Numbered from the stretch's first letter, positions 17,350 to 26,635 are shown. The stretch: DNA of 64,000 nucleotides from Hyphomicrobiaceae bacterium (GCA_020638055.1 JACKJH010000004.1:1-64000), one strand, 5' to 3'. Translations and numbers: made by a program. Notes: generated by a model from the sequence alone, not told the origin.

Positions 17350-19998
17350 ATGATCTTCAAGTACCTGCAGAGAGACAAGCCAGACAAGGCTGCGAAAGAC
17401 AAACGCCGCTCTGGCGATCAAGTGGATGATGGTGCCAGTGCTGCACCGCGTGAGGAGACCGAAGGCAGCAGCGCAACGCCGCAAAATTCAGGTTCTCATG
17501 GTTCCAAAGACGTTGTGAACCCACTTGACGCCGCAGAGCTCCGGCGGGTTGTCGATCCAGCTTCGCTCGGATTTGGTTCTACGGCAGAACTTGCCGCGGC
17601 CTCGGGCCTGATCGGGCAAGAGCGTGCACTGGAAGCGCTGGCGTTCGGGACTGACATGAAGGCATTGGACTTCAATGTGTTCGTGCTCGGTCCGCCTGCG
17701 GCTGGCAAGAGCACGGCGGTGCGTTCGTTTCTTGCCGAACGGGCAACGGCGCTGCCGACGCCCGACGACTGGGTTTACGTGAACAATTTTGAGACGCCCA
17801 ACAGGCCGCGCGCACTTCGGTTGCCGCCGGGCCGGGCGCGTCCGTTTGCAAAAGCCGTGCTGGCGGCACTTGATGAGTTGAGTGCGACGGTGCCAGCGGT
17901 TTTTGAAAGTGAGGATTATCAAACGCGGCATCGGGCGATTGATGAGGAATTTCGTGCCCAGGCGGATGATGCTTTTGCCGTGTTGAGCACCAAGGCGGAA
18001 GAGCAGAACGTAGCAATTTTGAAAACCCCGACCGGCTTTGTCATGGCGCCAATGCACGATGGCGAGGTGGTCAAGCCGGAGACGTTCTCAACGCTTCCGG
18101 AAAGCTATCGCCAGGATGTGGCGCAGCGAATTGAAGGTTTGCAAAAGGACCTTGAGGAAATACTGGCGCGGGCGCCGCGATCTGAGAAGGCCCGCCGCAA
18201 GCGGTTGGCGGAGCTCAACGAAGAGGTGGCGCAAAGTGCCGTTGCCAATGCGGTGGATGACGTGCGTGATAGGCATCGCGATTTGCCGCAAGTGCTCGAC
18301 CATCTCGACCAACTAGAGACCGATCTGGTGCATTCGGTTGGTCTGTTCCTGGCGCGACCAGATGAAGACGATGTTGTAAGGCAGCCGCTTGATACCGCGC
18401 GCGATGCGCGTTTTCGGCGCTATCTTGTCAATGTTATCATCGGCCACCATGAGGCGGATGGAACCGCCGAAGCCGGTGGTGAGTTTGCGCCTGCCGGTGC
18501 ACCCGTTTACGAGGAGTTGAACCCAACCTATCCCAACGTTCTTGGCCGGATCGAGCACCTGGCCCAAATGGGCGCGTTGGTGACGGATTTCCTGCTCGTG
18601 TTCGCTGGTGCGCTACACCGGGCCAATGGCGGCTTCCTTTTGATGGATGCGCGCAAATTGCTCACCTTTCCATTTGCATGGGAAGCCTTGAAGCGCGCCC
18701 TCAAATCCGGCTCCATCCGCATTGAGCAACCGTCGGAAACACATGGGGTGCTGGCAACACAAACACTTGAGCCTGAGCCTATTCCGCTGGATGTGAAGGT
18801 CATCCTGTTTGGTGATCGCGAGATCTACTACATGCTGGCTGCAGTAGATCCGGACTTTTCTCGTCTGTTCAAGGTGCAGGCGGATTTCGACAATTCCATT
18901 GAGCGCACAGACGACAATGACCAGGCGTTTGCCAGACTGATGGCGGCGATCGTGGAGCGGCATGGGCTGAAGGCTGTCACCGCGTCGGGTGTTGCCCGTT
19001 TGATCGAGGAAGCGGCGCGGCTGGCGGATGATCGCGACAAGATTTCGATTGAAGTCGGACATATTGCCGACCTGTTGCGTGAGGCGGACTACTGGGCGGG
19101 ACGGTCAGGGCGCAAAGAGGTTGAGGCAGAGGATATTGCACGCGCCGTAGACAGCCGCATCCAACGCGCCGACCGTTTGCGCGACAGGGCACAAGAAAGC
19201 ATCCAGCGCAATATCGTGATGATTGATACGCAGGGCGCAAAGATCGGCCAGGTCAATGGGCTTTCGGTCCTGCAGCTCGGCGGCTTTTCATTCGGTAAGC
19301 CGTCGCGCATTTCGGCACGGGTGCGGTTTGGATCGGGACGCGTGGTCGATATCGAGCGGGAGGCGAAGCTCGGTGGCCCGCTGCATTCCAAGGGCGTGAT
19401 GATCCTGTGGGGATTTCTTGCCGGCCGCTATGTTCTCGACCAACCGTTGGCGTTGGCCGCCAGCCTGGTGTTTGAACAAAGTTATGGTGGTGTTGAAGGT
19501 GACAGTGCTTCTTCGGCCGAACTTTACGCACTGCTGTCTGCGCTGGCCGATGTGCCGATTGATCAGGGACTCGCGGTGACGGGGTCGGTAAATCAATGGG
19601 GCGAAGTGCAGGCGATTGGCGGTGTAAATGAAAAAATCGAGGGCTTTTTTGACACCTGCGCGGCGCGCGGGTTGACGGGGGACCAAGGCGTGTTGGTGCC
19701 CGCTGCCAATGTGCAACATCTGATGGTGCGCGATGACGTCGTCCGTGCGGTGCGCGCGGGTCAATTCTCGGTATATCCCGTAAAATCAATCGACGAGGGA
19801 ATTGCGCTGTTAACGGGATTGCCTGCAGGTGAACGGGGAGAGGATGGCCTGTTCCCAGAAGGCTCTCTCAACCGCCTTGTGGAGGATAAACTGGGGGCAT
19901 ATGCATCTCGCATCAAATCGCTGCCTGGCGGTTTTGGTGACGGTGTCGATCGAGCGGGCGCTGCTGGAGCCGGGGGCGGCAGAGGGGCTACGTCATGA
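17350..19998 (+). CDS. Lon-type ATP-dependent protease (LonB/YcbZ-like)
   Basis: 882-residue AAA+ protease homologue. A Lon-like ATPase region contains Walker A GPPAAGKS (114-121). A long insertion with a coiled-coil character (about 200-330) follows, then the rest of the ATPase fold (LLMDARKLL, IPLDVKVILFGD). The S16 protease domain occupies about 620-830 with the catalytic pair Ser719 in EGDSASSAE and Lys762 in GGVNEKIEGFF. The order of domains and the insertion fit the LonB/LonC-type and YcbZ proteins, not canonical Lon. The last 50 residues are variable and glycine-rich. The stop codon overlaps the next gene by four bases. Confidence 0.9.
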   Translation: MIFKYLQRDKPDKAAKDKRRSGDQVDDGASAAPREETEGSSATPQNSGSHGSKDVVNPLDAAELRRVVDPASLGFGSTAELAAASGLIGQERALEALAFGTDMKALDFNVFVLGPPAAGKSTAVRSFLAERATALPTPDDWVYVNNFETPNRPRALRLPPGRARPFAKAVLAALDELSATVPAVFESEDYQTRHRAIDEEFRAQADDAFAVLSTKAEEQNVAILKTPTGFVMAPMHDGEVVKPETFSTLPESYRQDVAQRIEGLQKDLEEILARAPRSEKARRKRLAELNEEVAQSAVANAVDDVRDRHRDLPQVLDHLDQLETDLVHSVGLFLARPDEDDVVRQPLDTARDARFRRYLVNVIIGHHEADGTAEAGGEFAPAGAPVYEELNPTYPNVLGRIEHLAQMGALVTDFLLVFAGALHRANGGFLLMDARKLLTFPFAWEALKRALKSGSIRIEQPSETHGVLATQTLEPEPIPLDVKVILFGDREIYYMLAAVDPDFSRLFKVQADFDNSIERTDDNDQAFARLMAAIVERHGLKAVTASGVARLIEEAARLADDRDKISIEVGHIADLLREADYWAGRSGRKEVEAEDIARAVDSRIQRADRLRDRAQESIQRNIVMIDTQGAKIGQVNGLSVLQLGGFSFGKPSRISARVRFGSGRVVDIEREAKLGGPLHSKGVMILWGFLAGRYVLDQPLALAASLVFEQSYGGVEGDSASSAELYALLSALADVPIDQGLAVTGSVNQWGEVQAIGGVNEKIEGFFDTCAARGLTGDQGVLVPAANVQHLMVRDDVVRAVRAGQFSVYPVKSIDEGIALLTGLPAGERGEDGLFPEGSLNRLVEDKLGAYASRIKSLPGGFGDGVDRAGAAGAGGGRGATS

Positions 19999-20924
19999 CC
20001 GCGCATGTGGCTGAACGCGGCGAGGGGCGCGGTCGCGTGGTGTTGCGGCTGACTGGAAGTTATGGCGCTAGCGAACACGCCATACGAGCTGCGATCCAGG
20101 TCGCCAAGGCGTTTCACTCCGAAATTGAAAGCCTGTTTGTGTCTGACCGGCAAATCTTTGATGCAGCGGGCTACTTGTTCGTGCGCGAAATCAAGACGAG
20201 CGCTATCGGAACCAGCATCACGGGGTTAGGGCAGGGCGAGGTTGGTGGCCGTAAGGGGCAAGCCGATGCGGATGCGGGATGGCTCGACGTTCCTGCAGTT
20301 TCACGACAGATTGAACTGATGCACCGCGCTTTGCAGCGAAGGGTTATGGAATTGGCCGATCGTGAGGACGTGCCGGTGCTGGGGCGGCGGGTCAACGATA
20401 CACCGCTGGGTGCACTGGCGCGAGCATGTCAGATGGCGGGGCCGTGGAATGTGGTGGCGCTGGGTGAGCCGTTCAACGCCAACTCGCTGGCACGCCTTGA
20501 CGATCTGTTCGAACGCGTAACCGGTATGACTGGGGTGGTGGTGGTCGGGCCAAATGCAGCGGCTGTTTCAGGCCCGGTCGTGGCGGTCATCGAGGACGCT
20601 GAGCGGGTGCCGGGCATGCTGAGAGCGGCGGAAAGATTGGCAGGGGCTGCCGCTGGTGCAGGCGTCATTCTGGCGGTTGCAGGTGAGAGCCGGTCGAGCC
20701 AAGTCTGGTTGAAGCATGAAGTTGGGCAAGCTGTGAACAGCGAAGTGGCAGGTGTGGTGGAGTTGGGGCGTCCGGGTGGTGGAACCGCTGTAATTGCCGA
20801 AGCACTGCGAACACTGCGCCCCAGTTTCGTGCTCGCTGAACATGGTGGGAAGCTTGTGCCCCACAGCGGCGATTTCAAAGCGGTGGTGACTGCGCTGGCT
20901 TGTCCGCTGCTGGTCGTTCGTTAA
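19995..20924 (+). CDS. Unknown protein coupled to the Lon-type protease
   Basis: A 309-residue soluble protein of no family I recognise. It starts at the ATG of an ATGA overlap with the protease gene, which implies translational coupling and a shared function, perhaps substrate or adaptor (inference). The N-terminal 60 residues (RVVLRLTGSYGASEHAIRAA, then IESLFVSD) resemble the first strand and helix of a universal-stress-protein fold; the second half (GVVVVGP, GPVVAVIEDAERV) looks like a repeat of alternating strands and helices that ends PLLVVR, again USP-like. No ATP-binding GxxGS signature is convincing. Followed by two tandem repeats. Confidence 0.75.
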   Translation: MTAHVAERGEGRGRVVLRLTGSYGASEHAIRAAIQVAKAFHSEIESLFVSDRQIFDAAGYLFVREIKTSAIGTSITGLGQGEVGGRKGQADADAGWLDVPAVSRQIELMHRALQRRVMELADREDVPVLGRRVNDTPLGALARACQMAGPWNVVALGEPFNANSLARLDDLFERVTGMTGVVVVGPNAAAVSGPVVAVIEDAERVPGMLRAAERLAGAAAGAGVILAVAGESRSSQVWLKHEVGQAVNSEVAGVVELGRPGGGTAVIAEALRTLRPSFVLAEHGGKLVPHSGDFKAVVTALACPLLVVR

Positions 20925-20933
20925 AGCCGAGTG

Positions 20934-21137
20934 TTCTAGAACGCAGATCCGATGGAATCGGATCTGCGCTCTGGCTTCTTGTTTGGTCGCATTTTCTTCG
21001 ACGAACCGGCGTCCACTTCGTCGGAAAATGCTCTGGAGCGCATTGCGATCCGATGGAATCGGATCTGCGCTCTAGTTTCTTGTTTGGTCGCATTTTCTTC
21101 GACGAACCGGTGTCCACTTCGCCGGAAAATGCTCTGG
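20934..21137 (+). repeat. Two head-to-tail REP-like units
   Basis: Unit 1 (20934-21035) and unit 2 (21036-21137) are each a full two-hairpin repeat, with the first hairpin core CAGATCCGATGGAATCGGATCTG or a variant and the second GCATTTTCTTCGACGAACC. They fill the space between the convergent genes at 20924 and 21148. Confidence 0.92.
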
Positions 21138-21147
21138 GGTCCGGACC

Positions 21148-22047
21148 CTAAGCTTTCTTGGCATCGTTACCGAAAAAGAATGCGTCAGACGAACCTGCGA
21201 TTTTGGGATCGGGTGCATGGGCTGCGCTATCGTTCTTCTCGGGGTAATCAAAGCCCTGGAGAATAACGCGCATGGATTCCAATCTTGCACGGCGTTGATC
21301 GTTGGCGCGTATCACGGTCCAAGGCGACGTGGGTGTGTGGGTGAAGCGGAACATGTCGTGCTTGGCGGCGGTGTACTCATCCCATTTCGACATTGCAGCG
21401 AGATCGATGTTGCTGAGTTTCCATCGCTTGAGGGGGTTGTGGCGCCGTTCGTGGAAACGCCTTGCCTGGGTTTCCCGGGCGATGGTGAGAAAAATCTTGA
21501 ACAAGCGGATGCCGTCCTGGATCAGCAGGCTTTCGAACTCCGGGGCGTCACGCAAAAAATCCGCCAGTTGGCGCTGGGTGCAAAATCCCATCACTCTTTC
21601 GACGCCGGCGCGGTTGTACCAGGAGCGGTCGAACAAGGTAATGTCTCCAGCAGTGGGCAAATGCTGAATGTAACGCTGGAAATACCATTGACCGCGTTCC
21701 GTATCGGTTGGTTTTGGCAAGGCAACGGCGCGGGCATGGCGTGGGTTCAGATGCTGCATTATACGCGATATGCAGCCGCCCTTGCCGGCAGTGTCGCGAC
21801 CTTCAAACAAAACGACAAGGCGTTCGCCGCTTTTTTGTAGATGCGTTTGCAGTTTGACGAGCTCAAACTGGAGATCGGCCAATTCCTTTTCATAAAGGTT
21901 CCGATTCATCTTCTTGGGATAGGGATAGTTGTCACCCGTTAACGCTTTTTTCTTTATCTCGGAGGGGAGCTTGGGATTTTCGATGTCGAAGTGCGCCAGT
22001 GCGTCCGAACCGTTGCGAGATTCAGACTTCTTATTTGTGTCGCCCAT
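21148..22047 (-). CDS. ppk2: Polyphosphate kinase 2 (PPK2)
   Basis: Transfers phosphate from polyphosphate to nucleoside diphosphates (or the reverse). The P-loop kinase fold is seen with Walker A EGRDTAGKGG (82-91), the lid region ALPKPTDTERGQWYFQRY, and Walker B-type LFDRSWYNRAGVE (138-150). The conserved end IRANDQRRARLESMR is present. At 299 residues it is a one-domain (class I type) PPK2. An N-terminal tail of about 50 residues carries the family's YPYPKKM. ATG at 22047 follows AAGGGACTACG. It lies next to a PhoR-like kinase, consistent with phosphate metabolism. Confidence 0.95.
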   Translation of the reverse strand: MGDTNKKSESRNGSDALAHFDIENPKLPSEIKKKALTGDNYPYPKKMNRNLYEKELADLQFELVKLQTHLQKSGERLVVLFEGRDTAGKGGCISRIMQHLNPRHARAVALPKPTDTERGQWYFQRYIQHLPTAGDITLFDRSWYNRAGVERVMGFCTQRQLADFLRDAPEFESLLIQDGIRLFKIFLTIARETQARRFHERRHNPLKRWKLSNIDLAAMSKWDEYTAAKHDMFRFTHTPTSPWTVIRANDQRRARLESMRVILQGFDYPEKNDSAAHAPDPKIAGSSDAFFFGNDAKKA

Positions 22048-22254
22048 CAGCGTAGTCCCTTGCTGTCATCATCCTTTTTGATCATCGCGCTTTGATGCCA
22101 TTGTTTGGACGACTTGCCTAGGCTTCCGACTCTTGGAGAAGTACCTTTTTCCCTGGGCAATCCATGTTGGTGTCCGGCTTTTCGAGTGGGAAATTCGCTA
22201 AATCATTGATACAAGTGCGCGAGCTTGCCGTGGTTTGAATGGGGGTAGATCGAG
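22048..22254. other. Divergent region between ppk2 and the phoR-like gene
   Basis: Together with the tandem repeat that follows, this makes a 447-base gap. The ppk2 promoter must lie here. I see no clear Pho box or open frame. Confidence 0.35.
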
Positions 22255-22462
22255 CTGGAGCACTTTTCGACCCGATGGAAACTGATCAGCCCTCTAGCTT
22301 TTTGGTTTGGTCGCATTTTCTGCAACGAACCGGTGTCCACTTCCTCGGAAAATGCTCTAGAGCGCATTCGGATCCGATGGAACCGGATCGGCGCTCTAGC
22401 TTTTTGGTTTGGTCGCATTTTCTGCGACGAACCGGTGTCCACTTCCTCGGAAAATGCTCTAG
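22255..22462 (+). repeat. Two head-to-tail REP-like units before the phoR-like gene
   Basis: Unit 1 (22255-22360) has a decayed first hairpin (CGACCCGATGGAAACTGATCAG); unit 2 (22359-22462) is intact with CGGATCCGATGGAACCGGATCGG. Both second hairpins read GTCCACTTCCTCGGAAAATGC. The pair ends about 40 bases before the start codon of the kinase. Confidence 0.92.
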
Positions 22463-22500
22463 GGCAAAGTGTTTCGGGATCTTGGCTGTGAGACGTGGCA

Positions 22501-23652
22501 ATGCTGAAACGAATGATGGCCAGCCTGGCAATTGCGCGGGAAAAGCGTGGCAAGGAATTGCAACCGCTTACGGGCAGGCAGGTTGATGAGGCTGTCACGT
22601 GGCAGACGGTGGTTTCCGCGATGGCGGATGCTGCTGTTGTGCTAGATGAGGCTGAACGTGTCATCCACGCCAATGGGCCTTTTGCGGAACTTTATCCGGA
22701 TGTGCGGATGGGCCAGCAAATGAGCTTGTGGCTGCGCAACCCCGATCTCATGCAGGCCATCGACAATGCAGCGATCGACGCTGAGGCGACGACGGTTACA
22801 TTGTCGGAGCGCTTGCCCGTGGAGAGGTCTATTTCAGCGCGCGTTGTGCGTATCTACATGGGCAACAAGGAGGCGCTTAAATCAGGGATGCCGTTCCTGT
22901 TGGTGACATTTCGTGACCTGACGGAACACGGGAAGCTGGCGCAGATGCGTGAAGACTTCATCGCAAACGCCAGCCATGAATTGCGTACGCCGCTCGCCTC
23001 GCTCAGAGGCTTTATAGAAACTCTGCAAGGGCCAGCGCGCGGTGATGCATCGGCGCAAGAACGTTTCTTGAAGCTGATGGCCGGGCAGGCCGAACGCATG
23101 ACGCGATTGATCGATGATCTGTTGTCGCTAAGCCGTGTGGAGATGCGGGAACACGTCAGGCCGCGTGGCATTGTCGATATGAACGAAGTCGCGGAATACG
23201 TGATCGAAACAATGGAAGGCTTGGCGGAAGCGACAGAGGTCGAACTGGTTTCAACGCTATGTGCGGCCAGCCCCAAGTTTCGCGGCGATCGCGATGAGAT
23301 CGTGCAGGTTCTCTCAAACCTCATTCACAACGCAATCACATATGGCGGCAAGGGTGGCAAAGTAAGTGTCATCGTATCGATCGACGAGGGTCGTGGTCGA
23401 TGGGGGCAGCGCGTCAGGCTTTCGGTAACTGACACTGGCCCAGGCATATCTCAGGAACACCTGCCGCGGCTGACCGAACGGTTTTATCGCCCCTCTGTAG
23501 CGGTGAGCCGTTCGCATGGAGGGACGGGGCTGGGGCTGGCCATCGTCAAACATATCATTTCGCGTCACCGGGGCGAGTTGGAGATCAATTCGGTTGTCGG
23601 TGAGGGATCAACGTTTACGGTTCTGTTCGATTCCATTTCGCAATCGGGGTGA
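22501..23652 (+). CDS. phoR: PhoR-like sensor histidine kinase lacking membrane segments
   Basis: Sensor kinase with a PAS-like N-terminal domain (about residues 30-140; AAVVLDEAERVIHANGPF), H-box ANASHELRTPLASLRGF with the phosphorylated His near residue 159, and ATPase motifs NLIHNAITYG, DTGPGI and GGTGLGLAIV. The sequence and the gene after it fit PhoR of the phosphate system. Unlike usual PhoR proteins it has no N-terminal membrane segments; the frame is preceded almost at once by repeat DNA. ATG at 22501 is used (GTG at 22495 also possible). The pst genes and phoU, which often lie between phoR and phoB, are absent. Function as PhoR is an inference. Confidence 0.8.
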   Translation: MLKRMMASLAIAREKRGKELQPLTGRQVDEAVTWQTVVSAMADAAVVLDEAERVIHANGPFAELYPDVRMGQQMSLWLRNPDLMQAIDNAAIDAEATTVTLSERLPVERSISARVVRIYMGNKEALKSGMPFLLVTFRDLTEHGKLAQMREDFIANASHELRTPLASLRGFIETLQGPARGDASAQERFLKLMAGQAERMTRLIDDLLSLSRVEMREHVRPRGIVDMNEVAEYVIETMEGLAEATEVELVSTLCAASPKFRGDRDEIVQVLSNLIHNAITYGGKGGKVSVIVSIDEGRGRWGQRVRLSVTDTGPGISQEHLPRLTERFYRPSVAVSRSHGGTGLGLAIVKHIISRHRGELEINSVVGEGSTFTVLFDSISQSG

Positions 23653-24022
23653 GTGGGGTGCGGCCAGCATTTTCATTTCATGACTGCACCTAACGTGCCT
23701 GATGAAAAAAACGCGACCGTCGTGAGATCAATGTGGCGGTGTCTGGCGCCACGCGATGAATGATATGGAGATGAATTCTCCATATAAAGCAACAAATTAT
23801 GTTGTCATATGGTTGTGTGAATTACGCGCTATTTCTTCCATGCGGTGGCGGACCGCTTTGCGAGTTCCGACCGGAAGTTCACGCCACTTGAACATGGAGC
23901 AAACGGGATAGTGCGGAGACTTGATAAACTTGGCCGTGTTGAGAATCCTAAAACTGGAGCCGGCTCGTGAACAATGATCGTAGGTCATGATCTTTCGCGA
24001 CTTTTCCGAATGGTAAGCGGCT
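23653..24022. other. phoR-phoB intergenic gap
   Basis: 370 bases. Contains the doubtful minus-strand frame listed separately and the phoB promoter; no pst or phoU remnant is seen. AT-rich stretches (ATGGAGATGAATTCTCCATA) include a short palindrome near 23765-23785. Confidence 0.4.
23797..23988 (-). CDS. Possible small basic protein in the phoR-phoB gap
   Basis: A 63-residue frame read against the flanking genes, opening MTYDHCSRAG and ending NSHNHMTT, with a composition (two cysteines, several His, Arg and Lys) that looks more protein-like than most shadow frames. Support is weak: only GAAAG lies before the ATG, and no family is recognised. It could equally be chance. Confidence 0.25.
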   Translation of the reverse strand: MTYDHCSRAGSSFRILNTAKFIKSPHYPVCSMFKWRELPVGTRKAVRHRMEEIARNSHNHMTT

Positions 24023-24751
24023 ATGATTGATGCACGCGCTGACATAAACCCGCCAACCATAACGGCGAAGGTTCTGGTGGTCGAAGATGAACCGCCGCTC
24101 GCGGAGTTGCTAAGGTACAACCTTGAGGCTGCCGGCTACACGGTGCAGCATGCACACAGCGGCGAAGAGGCGGAGGTACTGGTTAGCGAGGAGCCGCCCG
24201 ACCTTGTTTTACTCGATTGGATGCTGCCTGAAACGTCTGGCCTGGAATTCTGCCGGCGGCTGCGCGCGTCGAGCGAGACAAGGCATCTTCCCATCATCAT
24301 GCTGACTGCACGTGGCGAGGAAAGCGATCGCATTCGTGGCCTCTCAATCGGCGCTGATGACTATGTGGTGAAGCCATTTTCGTTGCCGGAGTTGATGGCG
24401 CGCGTGAAGGCGCTGTTGCGGCGTGCATCGCCAGAGCGAATTGCGGAAGAGCTTGTTGCAGGAGAAATCCGGCTCGACCGTGCGGCACATAAGGTCACCC
24501 GCGGAGGGCGCGAGGTGCGACTTGGGCCCACGGAATTTCGATTGCTTGAATTTTTCATGCAAAGCCCTGGGCGCGTTCTGTCGCGATCGCAACTGCTGGA
24601 CGGCGTTTGGGGCCGGGATGCATTCGTCGACGAGCGAACGGTTGACGTTCATATCGGACGGCTGAGGCGGGCGCTTATTCGCGGGCGCGAGAAAGATCCA
24701 ATCCGCACCGTGCGTGGAGCGGGGTATGTTTTTGGCGAAAGGTCGACCTGA
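24023..24751 (+). CDS. phoB: Response regulator PhoB
   Basis: OmpR-type response regulator for phosphate starvation. The receiver domain has the acidic pair VVEDEPP, phospho-acceptor Asp65 in LVLLDWMLPETSG, and Lys in YVVKPFS; the WMLPxxSGxE stretch is typical of PhoB. The C-terminal winged helix shows LGPTEFRLLEFFMQ, GRVLSRSQLLDGVWG and VDVHIGRLRRAL. 242 residues, slightly longer than usual at the N-terminus; a later start is possible. Separated by 370 bases from the kinase, so probably with its own promoter. Confidence 0.93.
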   Translation: MIDARADINPPTITAKVLVVEDEPPLAELLRYNLEAAGYTVQHAHSGEEAEVLVSEEPPDLVLLDWMLPETSGLEFCRRLRASSETRHLPIIMLTARGEESDRIRGLSIGADDYVVKPFSLPELMARVKALLRRASPERIAEELVAGEIRLDRAAHKVTRGGREVRLGPTEFRLLEFFMQSPGRVLSRSQLLDGVWGRDAFVDERTVDVHIGRLRRALIRGREKDPIRTVRGAGYVFGERST

Positions 24752-24767
24752 GACGTGTTGAAATTGC

Positions 24768-24960
24768 CAGCCCGCCTTTCTCACGGGAGCACGGCTGTCA
24801 TCGCGCTGGCGCGGCCGGCCGCTGCGTCGGAAACTGCTCTAGCTTTTTGTTTGGTCGCATTTTCTTCGACGAACCGGTATCCACTTCGTCGGAAACTGCT
24901 CTAACCATGTCGCTCTTTTACTTTTCACGCCGAACCTCTGAACACTTCGGCTCAAGATGC
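24768..24960 (+). repeat. Cluster of three repeat fragments
   Basis: In order: a copy of the CCCGCCTTTCTCACG element (24768-24820), hairpin 2 of the REP-like unit (24834-24903) and a fragment of the GAGCATGTTC family (24904-24960; TTTTCACGCCGAACCTCTGAACACTTCGGCTC). Three different families packed end to end in the gap after phoB suggest that repeats have repeatedly landed in, or next to, each other. Confidence 0.75.
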
Positions 24961-24966
24961 GCAAAG

Positions 24967-26184
24967 TCATGCGCCTTGGTTTTGATGCTCCTTGAATGCC
25001 TGGATGTATGGAACCAGAACCTGAAGGTATAGCGCTGTTCCCCAAATCATGTTTGAGACGATCGAGGGCACGTGAGGATGGATAAACAGCACGACCAGTG
25101 CCAGGGCAATGCCTGCAGCGCGCAGCCATGCGCGATGGAATTTTTTGATTTGGCAGTGGTCTTCAACCAGGTTCTGGAGAGCCCAAATAGCGGCCAGGAA
25201 TATCGCCAATCCTGCTGACCCAATTGCGCCGTATCCCGTGGGGTAAGGATCAACGAAGCCAACATAAACCTCGCCCGCGAGCGCGACGCCGATCATCACT
25301 GTCGCCCACATCAAAACGATATGGGAAAACCAATATGCGAGAAGGTTGGGCAGCCTGCGGTTTTTCAGCTTTGCGTTGCCGGCGGTGTCGAAGTAGAGCC
25401 AGGCAATTACAAAAAGTGATAAGCCGCCGATTACATTGTTAATCAGGGTATCGGCGCTGACTTTGTAAATGCCCTTTTCCGATAACGTGACAACGATTTT
25501 GAAAAAACCCTCGCCGATGAGGATCAGCATAAGCAAAGCAAACCGCTCCGCGATATGGCCGAGGCGCGGCACAAAGCGTTCAAAACGCAATGTGCCGATG
25601 CGGGGCAGCATATATTGGAGCTGAACGAGGATGACGCCGACACCAAACAGCCAGTAACAATAAGGCTTGGGGATCACAGCCGAGACAGCGAAGACGATGG
25701 CCAGGATGAAAAAGTTCCGCGCTTGTTCTTTTGCCAGTGCGGTTCCTTCTGTCCCGTTGCATCGAACACGCTGGTAGAGGGCTGCGGTCAAGGCCCTGTT
25801 CATCGCATAGGCGAGTGCGAAGTAAGCCCAGCCCTTGCCAGCGGCACTGGGTATTGATGCTGCGATCAACATCATTGTCACGATCTGCATGGCCATTATA
25901 AGCCGGTGTGTGACGTCGGTCGAAATGTAAAGGGAATTGAAAACTGAACTGTCCGCCCATGCGTAAAAAACGGCAAGGAACAGGCCTGAGAAAATCAAAA
26001 AGCCGGTCCAGTCCAAGTGGTGTGACAGATAATTTCCGAGAATGAAAATCGTGACGACGTGGACGAGATCAAAGAACAATTCAACCCATTGGACGTGGTC
26101 AGTCGGATTTTGCACGTCCATGTGGTGCGTCGGACGACGCCACATCGGATGATCTTTAAGTGGCACTATTTTTGGCTCCGGCAT
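24967..26184 (-). CDS. LtrA-family membrane protein
   Basis: Low-temperature-requirement A family, a multi-spanning inner-membrane protein of unclear biochemical role. The hallmark VQWVELFFDLVHV appears soon after the N-terminus (near residue 30), and about ten hydrophobic segments follow, including LLMLILIGEGFFKIV, the family's conserved GE motif. ATG at 26184 (MPEPKIVPLK) is preferred to the start at 26319, which would add 45 residues without family character. 405 residues, normal for LtrA. Transcribed alone with repeats on both sides. Confidence 0.88.
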   Translation of the reverse strand: MPEPKIVPLKDHPMWRRPTHHMDVQNPTDHVQWVELFFDLVHVVTIFILGNYLSHHLDWTGFLIFSGLFLAVFYAWADSSVFNSLYISTDVTHRLIMAMQIVTMMLIAASIPSAAGKGWAYFALAYAMNRALTAALYQRVRCNGTEGTALAKEQARNFFILAIVFAVSAVIPKPYCYWLFGVGVILVQLQYMLPRIGTLRFERFVPRLGHIAERFALLMLILIGEGFFKIVVTLSEKGIYKVSADTLINNVIGGLSLFVIAWLYFDTAGNAKLKNRRLPNLLAYWFSHIVLMWATVMIGVALAGEVYVGFVDPYPTGYGAIGSAGLAIFLAAIWALQNLVEDHCQIKKFHRAWLRAAGIALALVVLFIHPHVPSIVSNMIWGTALYLQVLVPYIQAFKEHQNQGA

Positions 26185-26423
26185 TGAATGATTTTTTTGC
26201 GAAGGGGCAGGGGCGTGTCTGAGCGGTGAGGCAGGCCACTGCAAAATCCCGGGAGCGTCGCTTTCGACACACAAAGGATTGCGCTGGGCCCAATAGGGCT
26301 TACTGGACGTCGAGTTCACAACAAAAAATGGTCAGCGGAAAGCCAATTCACGTTTGGTGAATTTTGAGCCCTATCCATTCATGCCTGGCTTGCGTTGCAG
26401 TTGTCGGGCTCAGTTTGCCTTGA

Positions 26424-26622
26424 ACTTATTCCGATCCGATGGAAACGGGTCGGCGTTCTAGTTTCTTGTTTAGCCGCATTTTCTTCGACGAACCGGCGTC
26501 CACTTCGTCGGAAAATGCTCCAGAGCGCAGTTCGATCCGATGGAACCGGATCAGCGCTCTGGCTTTGTGGTTTGGTCGCGTTTTCTTCGACGAACCGGTA
26601 TCCACTTCGTCGGAAACTCTAG
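26424..26622 (+). repeat. Two head-to-tail REP-like units before ltrA
   Basis: Unit 1 (26424-26521) and unit 2 (26522-26622), each with both hairpins; unit 2 ends in a shortened CGGAAACTCTAG. They lie between the start of the LtrA gene and the terminator of gcrA. Confidence 0.9.
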
Positions 26623-26635
26623 CTGGTCGTGTGAA

